This document shows, piece by piece, positions 6,965-13,362 of a stretch of 13,362 nt of DNA. The notes below the pieces were generated by a model. That model saw nothing but the letters and a program-made list of their open reading frames with translations. It was not told the origin of the DNA and did not search any database. Both the position numbers and the translations under genes were made by a program. The first letter of the stretch is position 1; each line of letters starts with the position of its first letter. This stretch comes from Litorivivens sp047622145 (GTDB lineage Bacteria; Pseudomonadota; Gammaproteobacteria; Pseudomonadales; Spongiibacteraceae), in the NCBI GenBank assembly GCA_047622145.1, contig JBLHMO010000090.1:1-13362 (forward strand), in the 5' to 3' direction.

Positions 6965-7731
6965 TGCTGCTGCACGATAAAGTGGGATTAATCACCGGAG
7001 CGGGCAGCGGCATTGGCCGCGCCACGGCGCTGACGTTTGCGAGAGATGGCGCCAAAGTTGCGGTGGTGGATTACAACCTTGGTACCGCCGAAGAAACCGT
7101 GGCCTTGATTCGGGCGCAAGGTGGTGAGGCTATTGCCATTCGCGCTAATGTGGCCAAGGCCCGCGACGTGCAGGCGATGGTGGAATACACGACTGATGCT
7201 TTTGGACGTTTGGATTGTGTCAGTAACAACGCCGCCTTGGGTGGTGGTTTTGCGCCGTTGATCGATGTTGAAGAAAAGAACTGGCAGCTGGCCCACGACG
7301 TTAGCCTGAAAGGGGTGTGGTTGTGTTTGAAATACCAAATTCGACAAATGTTGAAGCAGGGCGGAGGTTCTATCGTGAATATTGCTTCGTTGTCCGGAGT
7401 GCGCGGTGAAGCGCTGCAGTCACCATACAGTGCAGCCAAAGGTGGCGTGATTGCGCTGACACGTACGGCTGCTGCCGAATATGCCCAAAAAAATATTCGG
7501 GTGAATGCGATCAATCCCGGAGGGATTCGCACACCGGCCATTGTTGATTATTTTTCCAAGGTGCCGGGAGCCGAGGAAAACACGGCAGCCGTGCATGCCA
7601 TGCGCCGATTAGGCGAGCCGGAAGAAGTGGCGGATGCGGTTGCCTACCTCTGTTCGGATCGCGCTTCGTTTATCACCGGCACCACGCTTGATGTGGATGG
7701 CGGCATTATGGTTAACCCGCATACGCTGTAG
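6964..7731 (+). CDS. Short-chain dehydrogenase/reductase (FabG-like, probably NAD-dependent)
   Basis: A 255-residue classical SDR. TGAGSGIG is at residues 11-18, Asp36 (VVDYN) at the end of strand 2 favours NAD over NADP, NNA at 88-90, Ser142, Tyr155 and Lys159 (YSAAK) form the active site, and NPGGIRTP and the C-terminal ITGTTLDVDGG are typical of FabG/hydroxysteroid-dehydrogenase-like enzymes. I start it at ATG 6964, whose A is the last base of the preceding stop codon (TGATG), with GGAGAAGG (6952-6959) ahead. The TTG at 6961 is less likely. The 1-base overlap points to translational coupling with the first SDR. Two SDRs with different cofactor preference in series suggest an oxidation and a separate reduction of the same pathway, which is inference. 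FabG in fatty acid synthesis is unlikely given the neighbours. Confidence 0.93.
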   Translation: MLLHDKVGLITGAGSGIGRATALTFARDGAKVAVVDYNLGTAEETVALIRAQGGEAIAIRANVAKARDVQAMVEYTTDAFGRLDCVSNNAALGGGFAPLIDVEEKNWQLAHDVSLKGVWLCLKYQIRQMLKQGGGSIVNIASLSGVRGEALQSPYSAAKGGVIALTRTAAAEYAQKNIRVNAINPGGIRTPAIVDYFSKVPGAEENTAAVHAMRRLGEPEEVADAVAYLCSDRASFITGTTLDVDGGIMVNPHTL

Positions 7732-7859
7732 CTGAAAATAGCCCGCAACGATTACTCTTGGACTCGATAAGCAATAGCGCGCATGCACTCAATTTTTCGC
7801 GGTTAAAAAATCAATCACCAGCACGGTTTACTCGTATATCGGCGCCTTAAACGCTGCTG

Positions 7860-7905
7860 TTGACGAAGTCAATAAAATCCGGTTATCGTCAATTGTTTTG
7901 ACAAT
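7860..7905 (+). promoter_or_regulatory. Operator-like palindrome, -10-like box and second dyad before the TonB receptor
   Basis: TTGAC-GAA-GTCAA (7860-7872) is a perfect palindrome that runs directly into TAAAAT (7873-7878), a 5 of 6 match to the -10 consensus. The element before tetR is organised the same way: TTGAC-N5-GTCAA then TAAGAT, and the stretch GTCAATAA-R-AT is shared. A second dyad with the same half-sites turned outwards, GTCAA-TTGTT-TTGAC (7888-7902), lies where transcription would start, and ATTGT-N4-ACAAT (7892-7905) overlaps it. The rest of the gap 7732-7859 shows nothing clear. Confidence 0.58.
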
Positions 7906-7956
7906 AAAAGAGTGCTCCGCTGCCTACGTGGCAACGCTTTATCGAGGAATCGTGGT

Positions 7957-10284
7957 ATGGCTTTCAGCCACAATTTTGTTCTCTCTGCTGCCCTGCTAAT
8001 CACAAGCGAGTTTTTGCTGGCGGAAAAGTTGGCAGACAAGTCCAGCGAGCGCCGTGCGGTACTGGAGGAGGTTGTTGTCACCGCACAAAAGCGGAGTGAA
8101 AGTGTACAGGACGTACCCATAGCTATCTCCGTTTTTTCTGCCGATAAACTCAAAGGCTCGAAGATTGAAAACTTTGAGGATATCGCCCTCGCCGCGCCCA
8201 ATCTCGATATCAACATGACCCCCGGCTACGTGCAAATTGGTATGCGCGGACTTAATGCCCCGATCAACGACGGCATGGAGCAGTCTGTCGGTTTCTATGT
8301 CGACGGCATTTACTACGGTAAGGCCGCTTTCCTGCAAGACGCATTTTTGGATATCGGTCGCGTTGAAATTTTACGTGGGCCGCAAGGCACTCTGTTCGGA
8401 AAAAACACCATTGCCGGCGCGATCAGTGTAACCACGGCGCGCCCCCAACAGGAGCAGCGCATTGAGGGTAGTATTTCGGGCGGCTCCTTTTCGGGCCGCA
8501 AGTTAAGCCTGATGGTAAACACGCCGCTGGTTGACGATAAGCTGGCATTGCGGATTGCGGCCATCAGTGAACACCGAGACGGCTACATCGACAACCCCGT
8601 GCGCGATGAGGCTGAAAAGCAGGTCGATAAAACCGGCTTGCGGCTAAAGCTGTTGTTCGAGCCCAGCGAGCAATTTGAGCTGATTTTTAGCCTTTATGGC
8701 GGCGAAGCTAAAGATAACGGTCAAGGCTGGGAGCCTTTTTTGTTAACGGACAATGCGCGCACCGCGCACGGCGCCAATAATCCGGAACTTGAAGACAAGG
8801 CCAATTATGTTGGTCACGCGAACACTGACAATTTCAACGACAGCAAAACTCTGAGCGCCACCTTGGAGACTAACTGGGTGTTAGGTGAACATACCCTGAC
8901 CACGGTTGCGGGCTACGGGCGACTGGATGAGAATTTTCTACTGGATGGGGATACCGCGTCTGCGGATATCGTTTTTTGGTTAAATCGCGATGACTACGAG
9001 CAGCGGATGCTGGAGTTGCGCTTAGTATCACCGCCGGGTGATCTGGAATACATCGCAGGTATTTTCGCTTTCGAGTCTGATTATCTTGCACGCTCTGAAC
9101 TACGGGCTTTTCCCGATGCGGATACGGTCGAGGTTTATGCCACCGGTTCAGAAGTGGCCGGAGCGCCACCCGCGCTTACCCGTATTCTAAGTAGTTTGAT
9201 GTCAGAAGTTGATGGCCTGTCTGATTTGCTCGGCGTGGACGGGCTTCTTCAGGGCGTGATTACTGACGCACTGTTTCAAACCTTCGATCAGCACACCGCT
9301 ACCTATGCTGCATTTGGGCAGGTGAGCTGGCGCCCTATTGCGCCGCTGGCGCTCATTCTCGGTTTGCGCGCATCGGAAGAGGAAAAAGTCGTCGACCTAA
9401 CTCAAGAATATGCTAGCACCGGTCTAGTGCTGCAGCAGGCCTTCGGGGTGCAGCGCTACCGCCTGCGTGATGCCTCGCGTAAGGAATCCAATTTCGCGCC
9501 CAAGTATTCAGTTAAGTACGATCTGCTGGATGAGCTAATGCTTTACGTAAGCCGCGGCGAAGGCTTTAAGGCGGGCGGATTTAACCCACTTGCGCGCGTA
9601 CCCGAGGAATCCAAATTTGATCAGGAGTATTCCCGCTCTTACGAGCTGGGTGCTAAATGGACGGCGCTGAGCGGCGCCGCCACGCTTAATGTCACTGCGT
9701 TTAATACCACCTTTGAAGATATGCAAATTCAATCTTTTATAGGGAATGGATTCCTGGTGCGTAATGCCGCTGAATCGACCACACAGGGTCTGGAAGTGGA
9801 GGCCAACTGGGCGCCGGCGCTTGGGTCTGTGATTTATACCAGCGGTGGTTGGACCGATACCCGAATTGATCACTTTCTCGATGGGCCCTGCCCGGAAGGC
9901 GATGAGCGCGAGACCTGTGATCTTGCCGGTAGTCCGCTGCCACGCGCGCCGGAATATAGCTTCAATACCGGCTTTAACACGGTACTCCCCCTGTTTGAGA
10001 GTGGCACTGCGTTAATTGTTGGCGGTGATGCCGCTTGGCGCAGCGAAATACTGTTTGATCTGGACCAAGACCCTCTTGATGCTGAGAGTGCTTACTGGTT
10101 ATTTCACGCGCGCATGGGTATAGCTGATATTGCCGAGCGCTGGAGTGTAATTGTTCACGCTAAAAATTTGGGCGATAAAAAGATCAAACAATTCTCAGCA
10201 GACTTACCGCTGTTCAGCGGCGCGCATATGGGCTTCCTGATCCCTCCAAGAATGATCAGTGTGGAAATTAACCTGAATTTTTAG
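7957..10284 (+). CDS. TonB-dependent receptor, complete
   Basis: A 775-residue outer-membrane receptor. The start is ATG 7957 with GAGGA (7944-7948) 8 bases ahead. A GTG at 7912 would add 15 residues in front of the signal peptide and is unlikely. Residues 1 to about 23 form a signal peptide (hydrophobic FVLSAALLI core). The TonB box region LEEVVVTAQKR is near residues 36-46, followed by the plug (DVPIAISVFSADKL; VEILRGPQGTLFGKNT at about 136-151) and the barrel, with FNPLARVPEES, YELGAKWT and a last strand ending in Phe. A predicted surface loop holds two cysteines (PCPEGDERETCDL) that could form a disulfide. It follows the tetR to SDR gene set and shares an operator-like sequence with tetR, so it probably imports the compound that the enzymes process. 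The ligand is unknown; siderophore uptake is less likely because no iron-related gene is nearby. Confidence 0.96.
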   Translation: MAFSHNFVLSAALLITSEFLLAEKLADKSSERRAVLEEVVVTAQKRSESVQDVPIAISVFSADKLKGSKIENFEDIALAAPNLDINMTPGYVQIGMRGLNAPINDGMEQSVGFYVDGIYYGKAAFLQDAFLDIGRVEILRGPQGTLFGKNTIAGAISVTTARPQQEQRIEGSISGGSFSGRKLSLMVNTPLVDDKLALRIAAISEHRDGYIDNPVRDEAEKQVDKTGLRLKLLFEPSEQFELIFSLYGGEAKDNGQGWEPFLLTDNARTAHGANNPELEDKANYVGHANTDNFNDSKTLSATLETNWVLGEHTLTTVAGYGRLDENFLLDGDTASADIVFWLNRDDYEQRMLELRLVSPPGDLEYIAGIFAFESDYLARSELRAFPDADTVEVYATGSEVAGAPPALTRILSSLMSEVDGLSDLLGVDGLLQGVITDALFQTFDQHTATYAAFGQVSWRPIAPLALILGLRASEEEKVVDLTQEYASTGLVLQQAFGVQRYRLRDASRKESNFAPKYSVKYDLLDELMLYVSRGEGFKAGGFNPLARVPEESKFDQEYSRSYELGAKWTALSGAATLNVTAFNTTFEDMQIQSFIGNGFLVRNAAESTTQGLEVEANWAPALGSVIYTSGGWTDTRIDHFLDGPCPEGDERETCDLAGSPLPRAPEYSFNTGFNTVLPLFESGTALIVGGDAAWRSEILFDLDQDPLDAESAYWLFHARMGIADIAERWSVIVHAKNLGDKKIKQFSADLPLFSGAHMGFLIPPRMISVEINLNF

Positions 10285-10391
10285 GGCAAATGGCGATGGT
10301 CACCATGCTGCAGGTCCACCTAGGGCCTTACTACATCTAAATCAATTTTTTCACCCGCTGTTTGGCACTCTGTGGTTGTGGAGCACCTTAG

Positions 10392-10781
10392 TTGCGTCCT
10401 AACGAACAGGACGACAGCCTGCGCGCCAGACGCAATTGGGTGCCCGAATCTCTAGATCGGGGCGTTGTGCTTGAGCACGTGTCTTTTCCCGTGGTGATTC
10501 TGAGTGGGCTGCTATTGCTGGCCGCGGGCGGCTGGACCAGCGCGTCAATCTGGCTGGTTCTCAAGCTGGCTATCGTTGTCACGATTTTTATTCTTATGGA
10601 ACTTTATGATTACCCTATTTCTCATTTTAAGGGCAGCAAACGAGTTTTTCGTAAGCGCGGTGACGACGCGGGTTACGAGCAAGCGATACAGACTCACCGG
10701 TTGTTCTTATTGGCAAGCGCACCGCTAGTGGCTGTTTTTGTCGTGGGCGTGGTTTTTCTTGCTGTTACCAAACCCATGTGA
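10392..10781 (+). CDS. Small integral membrane protein of unknown function
   Basis: A 129-residue protein with three predicted membrane helices at about residues 33-48, 52-70 and 104-125, separated by a basic loop (FKGSKRVFRKRGDD). The only available start in this frame is TTG 10392, right after an in-frame TAG (10389-10391). GGAG (10380-10383) 8 bases ahead makes it credible. The ending FLAVTKP resembles the last helix of DUF2269-like membrane proteins (often LMVxKP), which usually have another helix at the N-terminus, so this copy could be a short form or have lost its beginning. That similarity is weak and from memory. It lies 107 bases after the TonB receptor in the same direction; no terminator is evident between them, so co-transcription is possible but its role is unknown. 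Confidence 0.62.
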   Translation: MRPNEQDDSLRARRNWVPESLDRGVVLEHVSFPVVILSGLLLLAAGGWTSASIWLVLKLAIVVTIFILMELYDYPISHFKGSKRVFRKRGDDAGYEQAIQTHRLFLLASAPLVAVFVVGVVFLAVTKPM

Positions 10782-11013
10782 AGATTGTGAGGCAGCGATG
10801 AGCACCTTATATACAGGCTCGATTCGAGTACTACAGGAAAATATCGTGGACGTTGGCGGTATACACTGGTTTTGCTGGCAGCCTGTATGTTTTAAGTGCT
10901 GAGACTTGGATGTTTGAGTGGCCAGTTTTACTGGGTGTGTTCCGGCCTACGCGTGGCTGTCTACGCGGATTATGTGCCGTCTCAATGGTGTATAGGGCAT
11001 GCTAAGCAAAAGC
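10782..11013 (+). other. Stretch with a possible 34-residue ORF and gene remnant
   Basis: GAGG (10788-10792 region) precedes ATG 10798 by 5-6 bases and opens a 34-residue frame ending in TGA at 10900-10902; it resembles no family I know. In another plus frame the same DNA reads as a hydrophobic peptide without a start (ISWTLAVYTGFAGSLYVLS, then MFEWPVLLGVF), which looks more protein-like. One explanation is a small membrane-protein gene broken by a frameshift near 10835. Neither reading is firm. No terminator for the minus-strand thioesterase was recognised here. Confidence 0.25.
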
Positions 11014-11475
11014 TCAGCTCGCGCCCGGCAATCTGCCATCACCCATCGAGCGCGCATTGGCAATGTCGTCGGGAATGCGGAAGATGCCACTGCCGCTGGC
11101 TTTCACGGTATCGCCGCACATTATTTTGCCTTGGGTAAAGCCCGCGGTGCGAGTGGTTTTCAAACAGTTTGCATCAACGATTAGCCATTCTCCGGATTTC
11201 GAAGCAGTCATAAAGTCAATGTTGATATTCATGGTCGGTGTGCCGGTGTACTTGCCTATTACATGGCCGATGGCACAGGCAAACGCGATATCGAACAGGG
11301 CCATATAGACGGCGCCATGACAGATACCCATTGGGTTCAGGTGCTTGTCTTCAACCTTTAGGCCAACTTTCGGGCCGTCCTCGCCCATTCGAAAATACAC
11401 GGGCGCAAACGCATCGTTAAAGCTACCATCCAATGGCATCGCTGCAAATCCTTCGGGTACTAGCTGTGTCGGCAT
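11014..11475 (-). CDS. Hotdog-fold thioesterase, PaaI/4HBT family
   Basis: A 153-residue hotdog-fold protein that probably hydrolyses an acyl-CoA or aryl-CoA thioester in the cytoplasm. The signature NPMGICHGAVYMALFD (residues 47-62) matches the PaaI-type N-x-x-G-x-x-H-G-G pattern followed by the helix with a conserved Asp (Asp62 here); the second Gly of HGG is Ala. Later strands TMNINIDFMTASKSG and a 'G.W...A' segment fit the family. I start at ATG 11475 because GGGAG lies 6 bases ahead on the minus strand; a longer frame to 11538 has no such site. The gene is alone on its strand, divergent from the outer-membrane barrel gene with 208 bases between start codons. A role in the nearby catabolic set (releasing CoA) is possible but unproven. 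Confidence 0.88.
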   Translation of the reverse strand: MPTQLVPEGFAAMPLDGSFNDAFAPVYFRMGEDGPKVGLKVEDKHLNPMGICHGAVYMALFDIAFACAIGHVIGKYTGTPTMNINIDFMTASKSGEWLIVDANCLKTTRTAGFTQGKIMCGDTVKASGSGIFRIPDDIANARSMGDGRLPGAS

Positions 11476-11558
11476 TGTCGACTCCCTGAAAATTGAATAC
11501 CGATTCTGACAGCTTCGATGAGCAGTGGCGCTATACAAGTTGTTAATGGAAAGATTTG

Positions 11559-11647
11559 GGCCGCACTGTGGAGGCGTTCACAGCGGGCGTTCAGCTAGCA
11601 TTAATCTACGCTCTGTAGACTGCGGCCTATAGAGTCAATCCGACTCT
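11559..11647. promoter_or_regulatory. Repeat-bearing divergent control region of the thioesterase and barrel genes
   Basis: The 208-base divergent gap holds an exact direct repeat GGCGTTCA (11573-11580 and 11586-11593, 13 bases apart), an inverted pair GGCCGCA (11559-11565) and TGCGGCC (11621-11627), and a dyad AGAGTC-N5-GACTCT (11631-11647) 36 bases before the barrel start codon. TATAGA (11628-11633) could be a -10 box but no good -35 box is spaced correctly. These look like regulator sites. No known consensus was recognised. Confidence 0.35.
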
Positions 11648-11683
11648 AAAACGACAGACTTATTTACACGGTGAGAGGTTTTA

Positions 11684-12355
11684 ATGCGGCTTATTAAGGG
11701 AGCGTTCAACCGGGACGCATCATGGAAAGCAACTGCCATCGTGTGCTTATCCCTGCTGACGGGTTTAAGTTCGCCTGCTTGGGCGCGAGATGCTTGGTAT
11801 GTTGGTGCGTCTTCCTACGATACGACGTTCAACAACAATACTGTTGATGATCGCGAGCGTATCACCAGCTGTAATGTGATTACTTGCACCGCGGCGATTA
11901 CAGCGAGCGACTACCGCGCCAAGTTTGATACCGACCGCCATCCGGCAATCGCGTTCGGTTTTTTGAACCGTAACGGCTGGCGCTCTGAGTTTGAATACTC
12001 GCAAGCCGATTTTGGTATTCGCTCACCGAAATCAAAAGAGACGTCGATTGAATCCCGCCAGGCGATGGCCAGTTTTTGGCGTGATTTTAATTACGGCAAT
12101 TCTCCGCTGGGTACATACGCCGGATTCGGCCTTGGTGTGGGCCAACTCAAACAAGGGCTTGCCGATGATAAATTTGTGATGGCGCAAGCTGGTGTGGGGC
12201 TTACCTACGCAGTTACCCGGGAGTTAACTCTGGATTTGGGTTACCGTCTGTTTACCGGTGAACCTGATATCACACTGGACGATAGCAACCGCGCAATCGA
12301 TCTGGATTACAGCGGCCACAGCTATGCACTGGGATTGCGTTACTACATGTACTAA
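11684..12355 (+). CDS. Outer-membrane beta-barrel protein, small (8-10 strands)
   Basis: A 223-residue secreted protein. Residues 1 to about 34 form a signal peptide (KATAIVCLSLLTGLSSPAWA, cleavage after Ala34). The mature part starts RDAWYVGASSYDTTF and alternates amphipathic strands with polar loops, ending HSYALGLRYYMY, the usual aromatic-ended last strand of OmpA/OmpW-type barrels. Features such as GFGLGVGQLKQG and VGLTYAVTRELTLDLGYRLF are typical of the 'outer membrane protein beta-barrel' group. A loop has two nearby cysteines (CNVITC) that could pair. The start is firm: GAGAGG (11673-11678) lies 5 bases before ATG. A terminator follows, so it is probably a single-gene unit. Function could be a small-solute channel or a structural or adhesion role; nothing specific can be said. 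Confidence 0.85.
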   Translation: MRLIKGAFNRDASWKATAIVCLSLLTGLSSPAWARDAWYVGASSYDTTFNNNTVDDRERITSCNVITCTAAITASDYRAKFDTDRHPAIAFGFLNRNGWRSEFEYSQADFGIRSPKSKETSIESRQAMASFWRDFNYGNSPLGTYAGFGLGVGQLKQGLADDKFVMAQAGVGLTYAVTRELTLDLGYRLFTGEPDITLDDSNRAIDLDYSGHSYALGLRYYMY

Positions 12356-12385
12356 GCATTCGTATCCATTCAGGTCTACAAATTT

Positions 12386-12418
12386 AGCCCGCAGCGCGTA
12401 AGCACTAGCGGGTTTTTT
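12386..12418 (+). terminator. Rho-independent terminator after the barrel gene
   Basis: AGCCCGC (12386-12392) pairs with GCGGGTT (12408-12414, one G-T pair), with a 15-base loop, and is followed by an uninterrupted T-run to 12418. It begins 31 bases after the stop codon. This is the clearest intrinsic terminator in the window and separates the barrel gene from the alcohol dehydrogenase. Confidence 0.8.
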
Positions 12419-12490
12419 GTGTCTGTACTCGGCGCGAGGGAGTCAGTATGCTCACTGGTCACAGATGGACCTGAGTGAAGGACGATAATA

Positions 12491-13362
12491 ATGAAAAGGG
12501 CTTTATTCACCAGTGTATTGGTTGCGATGTCGTTGTTGGCCGCCTGTAGTAAAGAGGCTGTCGAAGTGGCGATTCAAAAAGAAGATTTCGCCGTCACTCT
12601 GGTAAATGCTGGTGCCGCCAGTGATGTCTGGCTGAGCCACGGGCGCACTTACTCAGAACAGCGATTCTCGCCGCTCAAGCATATTACGACAGACAACATC
12701 GATAAGCTGGGCCTCGCCTGGGCCTTTGATCTCGGCGTGAGCCGCGGCATTGAAGCAACACCGATAGTTGCCGATGGCCGTATCTTTATCAGCGCTACCG
12801 AAAATATTGTGTACGCGCTAGATGCGAAAACCGGTGCGCAACTATGGCGTTTCGATCCTCAAATTGATCGCAGTAAGCTGGCGCATTTGTGTTGTGACGC
12901 CGTTAATCGCGGTGTCGCATTTTGGGATGGCAAGATCATTACCGGCACTATTGATGGCCGCTTGATTGCGCTTGACGCAGCCACCGGACGCAAGGTCTGG
13001 GATGTGCCCACCATTGATCAGGACAAGCCCTATACGATTACCGGCGCACCCCGCGTTGTGAAGGGCAAAGTTATTATTGGTAACGGTGGCGCCGAATTTG
13101 GCGTACGCGGCTATGTTTCGGCCTACGACGTCAATAACGGCAAATTACTGTGGCGGTTTTACACGGTTCCTGGCAATCCTGACGATGGCTTCGAATCCGA
13201 CGCCATGAAAATGGCGGCAGAAACCTGGAAGGGTTCTTGGTGGGAGCACGGTGGCGGCGGTACGGCTTGGGATTCCATGGCTTACGACCCTGAACTGGAT
13301 TTGCTATATATCGGTGTGGGTAATGGTTCACCCTGGAATCAGAGTGTGCGCAGCCCGGGTGG
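12491..13362 (+). CDS. PQQ-dependent alcohol dehydrogenase, lipoprotein-type N-terminus (3' end outside window)
   Basis: The first 290 residues of a quinoprotein of the methanol/ethanol dehydrogenase family, an eight-bladed propeller that oxidises alcohols in the periplasm using PQQ and calcium. Visible marks are adjacent cysteines Cys134-Cys135 (LCCDAVNRG), which form the vicinal disulfide over PQQ in the family; Glu202 in GNGGAEFGVRGY and Asn278 in GVGNGSPWN, at the positions of calcium/PQQ ligands; repeated W-motifs (ALDAKTGAQLWRF, ALDAATGRKVWD); and HGGGGTAWDSMAYD. The N-terminus has a lipobox LLAAC with Cys19 and Ser20, so the protein is probably a lipid-anchored one, unlike most soluble members. 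The start ATG has GAAGGA about 8 bases ahead. Whether a C-terminal haem c domain exists cannot be seen. It may oxidise an alcohol intermediate linked to the cluster, or be independent. Confidence 0.94.
   Translation, partial: MKRALFTSVLVAMSLLAACSKEAVEVAIQKEDFAVTLVNAGAASDVWLSHGRTYSEQRFSPLKHITTDNIDKLGLAWAFDLGVSRGIEATPIVADGRIFISATENIVYALDAKTGAQLWRFDPQIDRSKLAHLCCDAVNRGVAFWDGKIITGTIDGRLIALDAATGRKVWDVPTIDQDKPYTITGAPRVVKGKVIIGNGGAEFGVRGYVSAYDVNNGKLLWRFYTVPGNPDDGFESDAMKMAAETWKGSWWEHGGGGTAWDSMAYDPELDLLYIGVGNGSPWNQSVRSPG

Noticed and set aside
7912..7956. GTG 7912 as the start of the second TonB receptor.
   Set aside because: It would put 15 polar residues before the signal peptide. ATG 7957 has a good GAGGA site.
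1..13362. Insertion sequences, integrases, attachment sites, CRISPR arrays, tRNA or rRNA genes.
   Set aside because: No transposase or integrase motifs, no regularly spaced repeats and no tRNA-like cloverleaf sequence were recognised on either strand.

Overview
The window looks like the chromosome of a Gram-negative bacterium, most likely a marine or freshwater gammaproteobacterium. Evidence is two large TonB-dependent receptors, a YbcJ-type S4 protein, an outer-membrane beta-barrel and a quinoprotein alcohol dehydrogenase with a lipoprotein signal. The style (many TonB receptors beside SDR, luciferase-like and SnoaL-like genes) recalls Cellvibrionales-type bacteria, but this placement is an inference from gene content only.

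Layout. 1-1890 is the 3' part of a TonB-dependent receptor, followed by a terminator-like hairpin. 2095-3098 is a DUF3754/TMEM143-like membrane protein gene broken by two stop codons and an out-of-frame deletion. Its end overlaps, tail to tail, a minus-strand ybcJ-like gene (3095-3337). A 31-residue lysine-rich protein with a good ribosome binding site lies at 3441-3536 on the minus strand. 3537-4080 is a gene-free, AT-rich stretch rich in short palindromes.

4081-7731 is a tight plus-strand gene set: a TetR regulator, a luciferase-like (LLM) oxidoreductase, a SnoaL/NTF2-fold protein and two short-chain dehydrogenases. A second TonB-dependent receptor (7957-10284) follows after a 225-base gap with its own promoter. 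The sequences before tetR and before this receptor share a TTGAC-N3/5-GTCAA palindrome running straight into a TAAGAT or TAAAAT -10-like hexamer. The most economical reading is one regulon: outer-membrane uptake of an unknown hydrophobic or cyclic compound, followed by oxidation and reduction steps, sensed by the TetR protein.

The last part is less coherent: a small 3-helix membrane protein (10392-10781), a stretch with possible gene remnants, a minus-strand hotdog-fold thioesterase (11014-11475), a divergent 223-residue outer-membrane beta-barrel with a good terminator, and the 5' part of a PQQ-dependent alcohol dehydrogenase (12491 to the window end) carrying a lipobox. No tRNA, rRNA, CRISPR array, transposase or integrase was seen. 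The strongest points for follow-up are the shared operator-like sequence, the unassigned catabolic cluster it appears to control, and the small lysine-rich protein.
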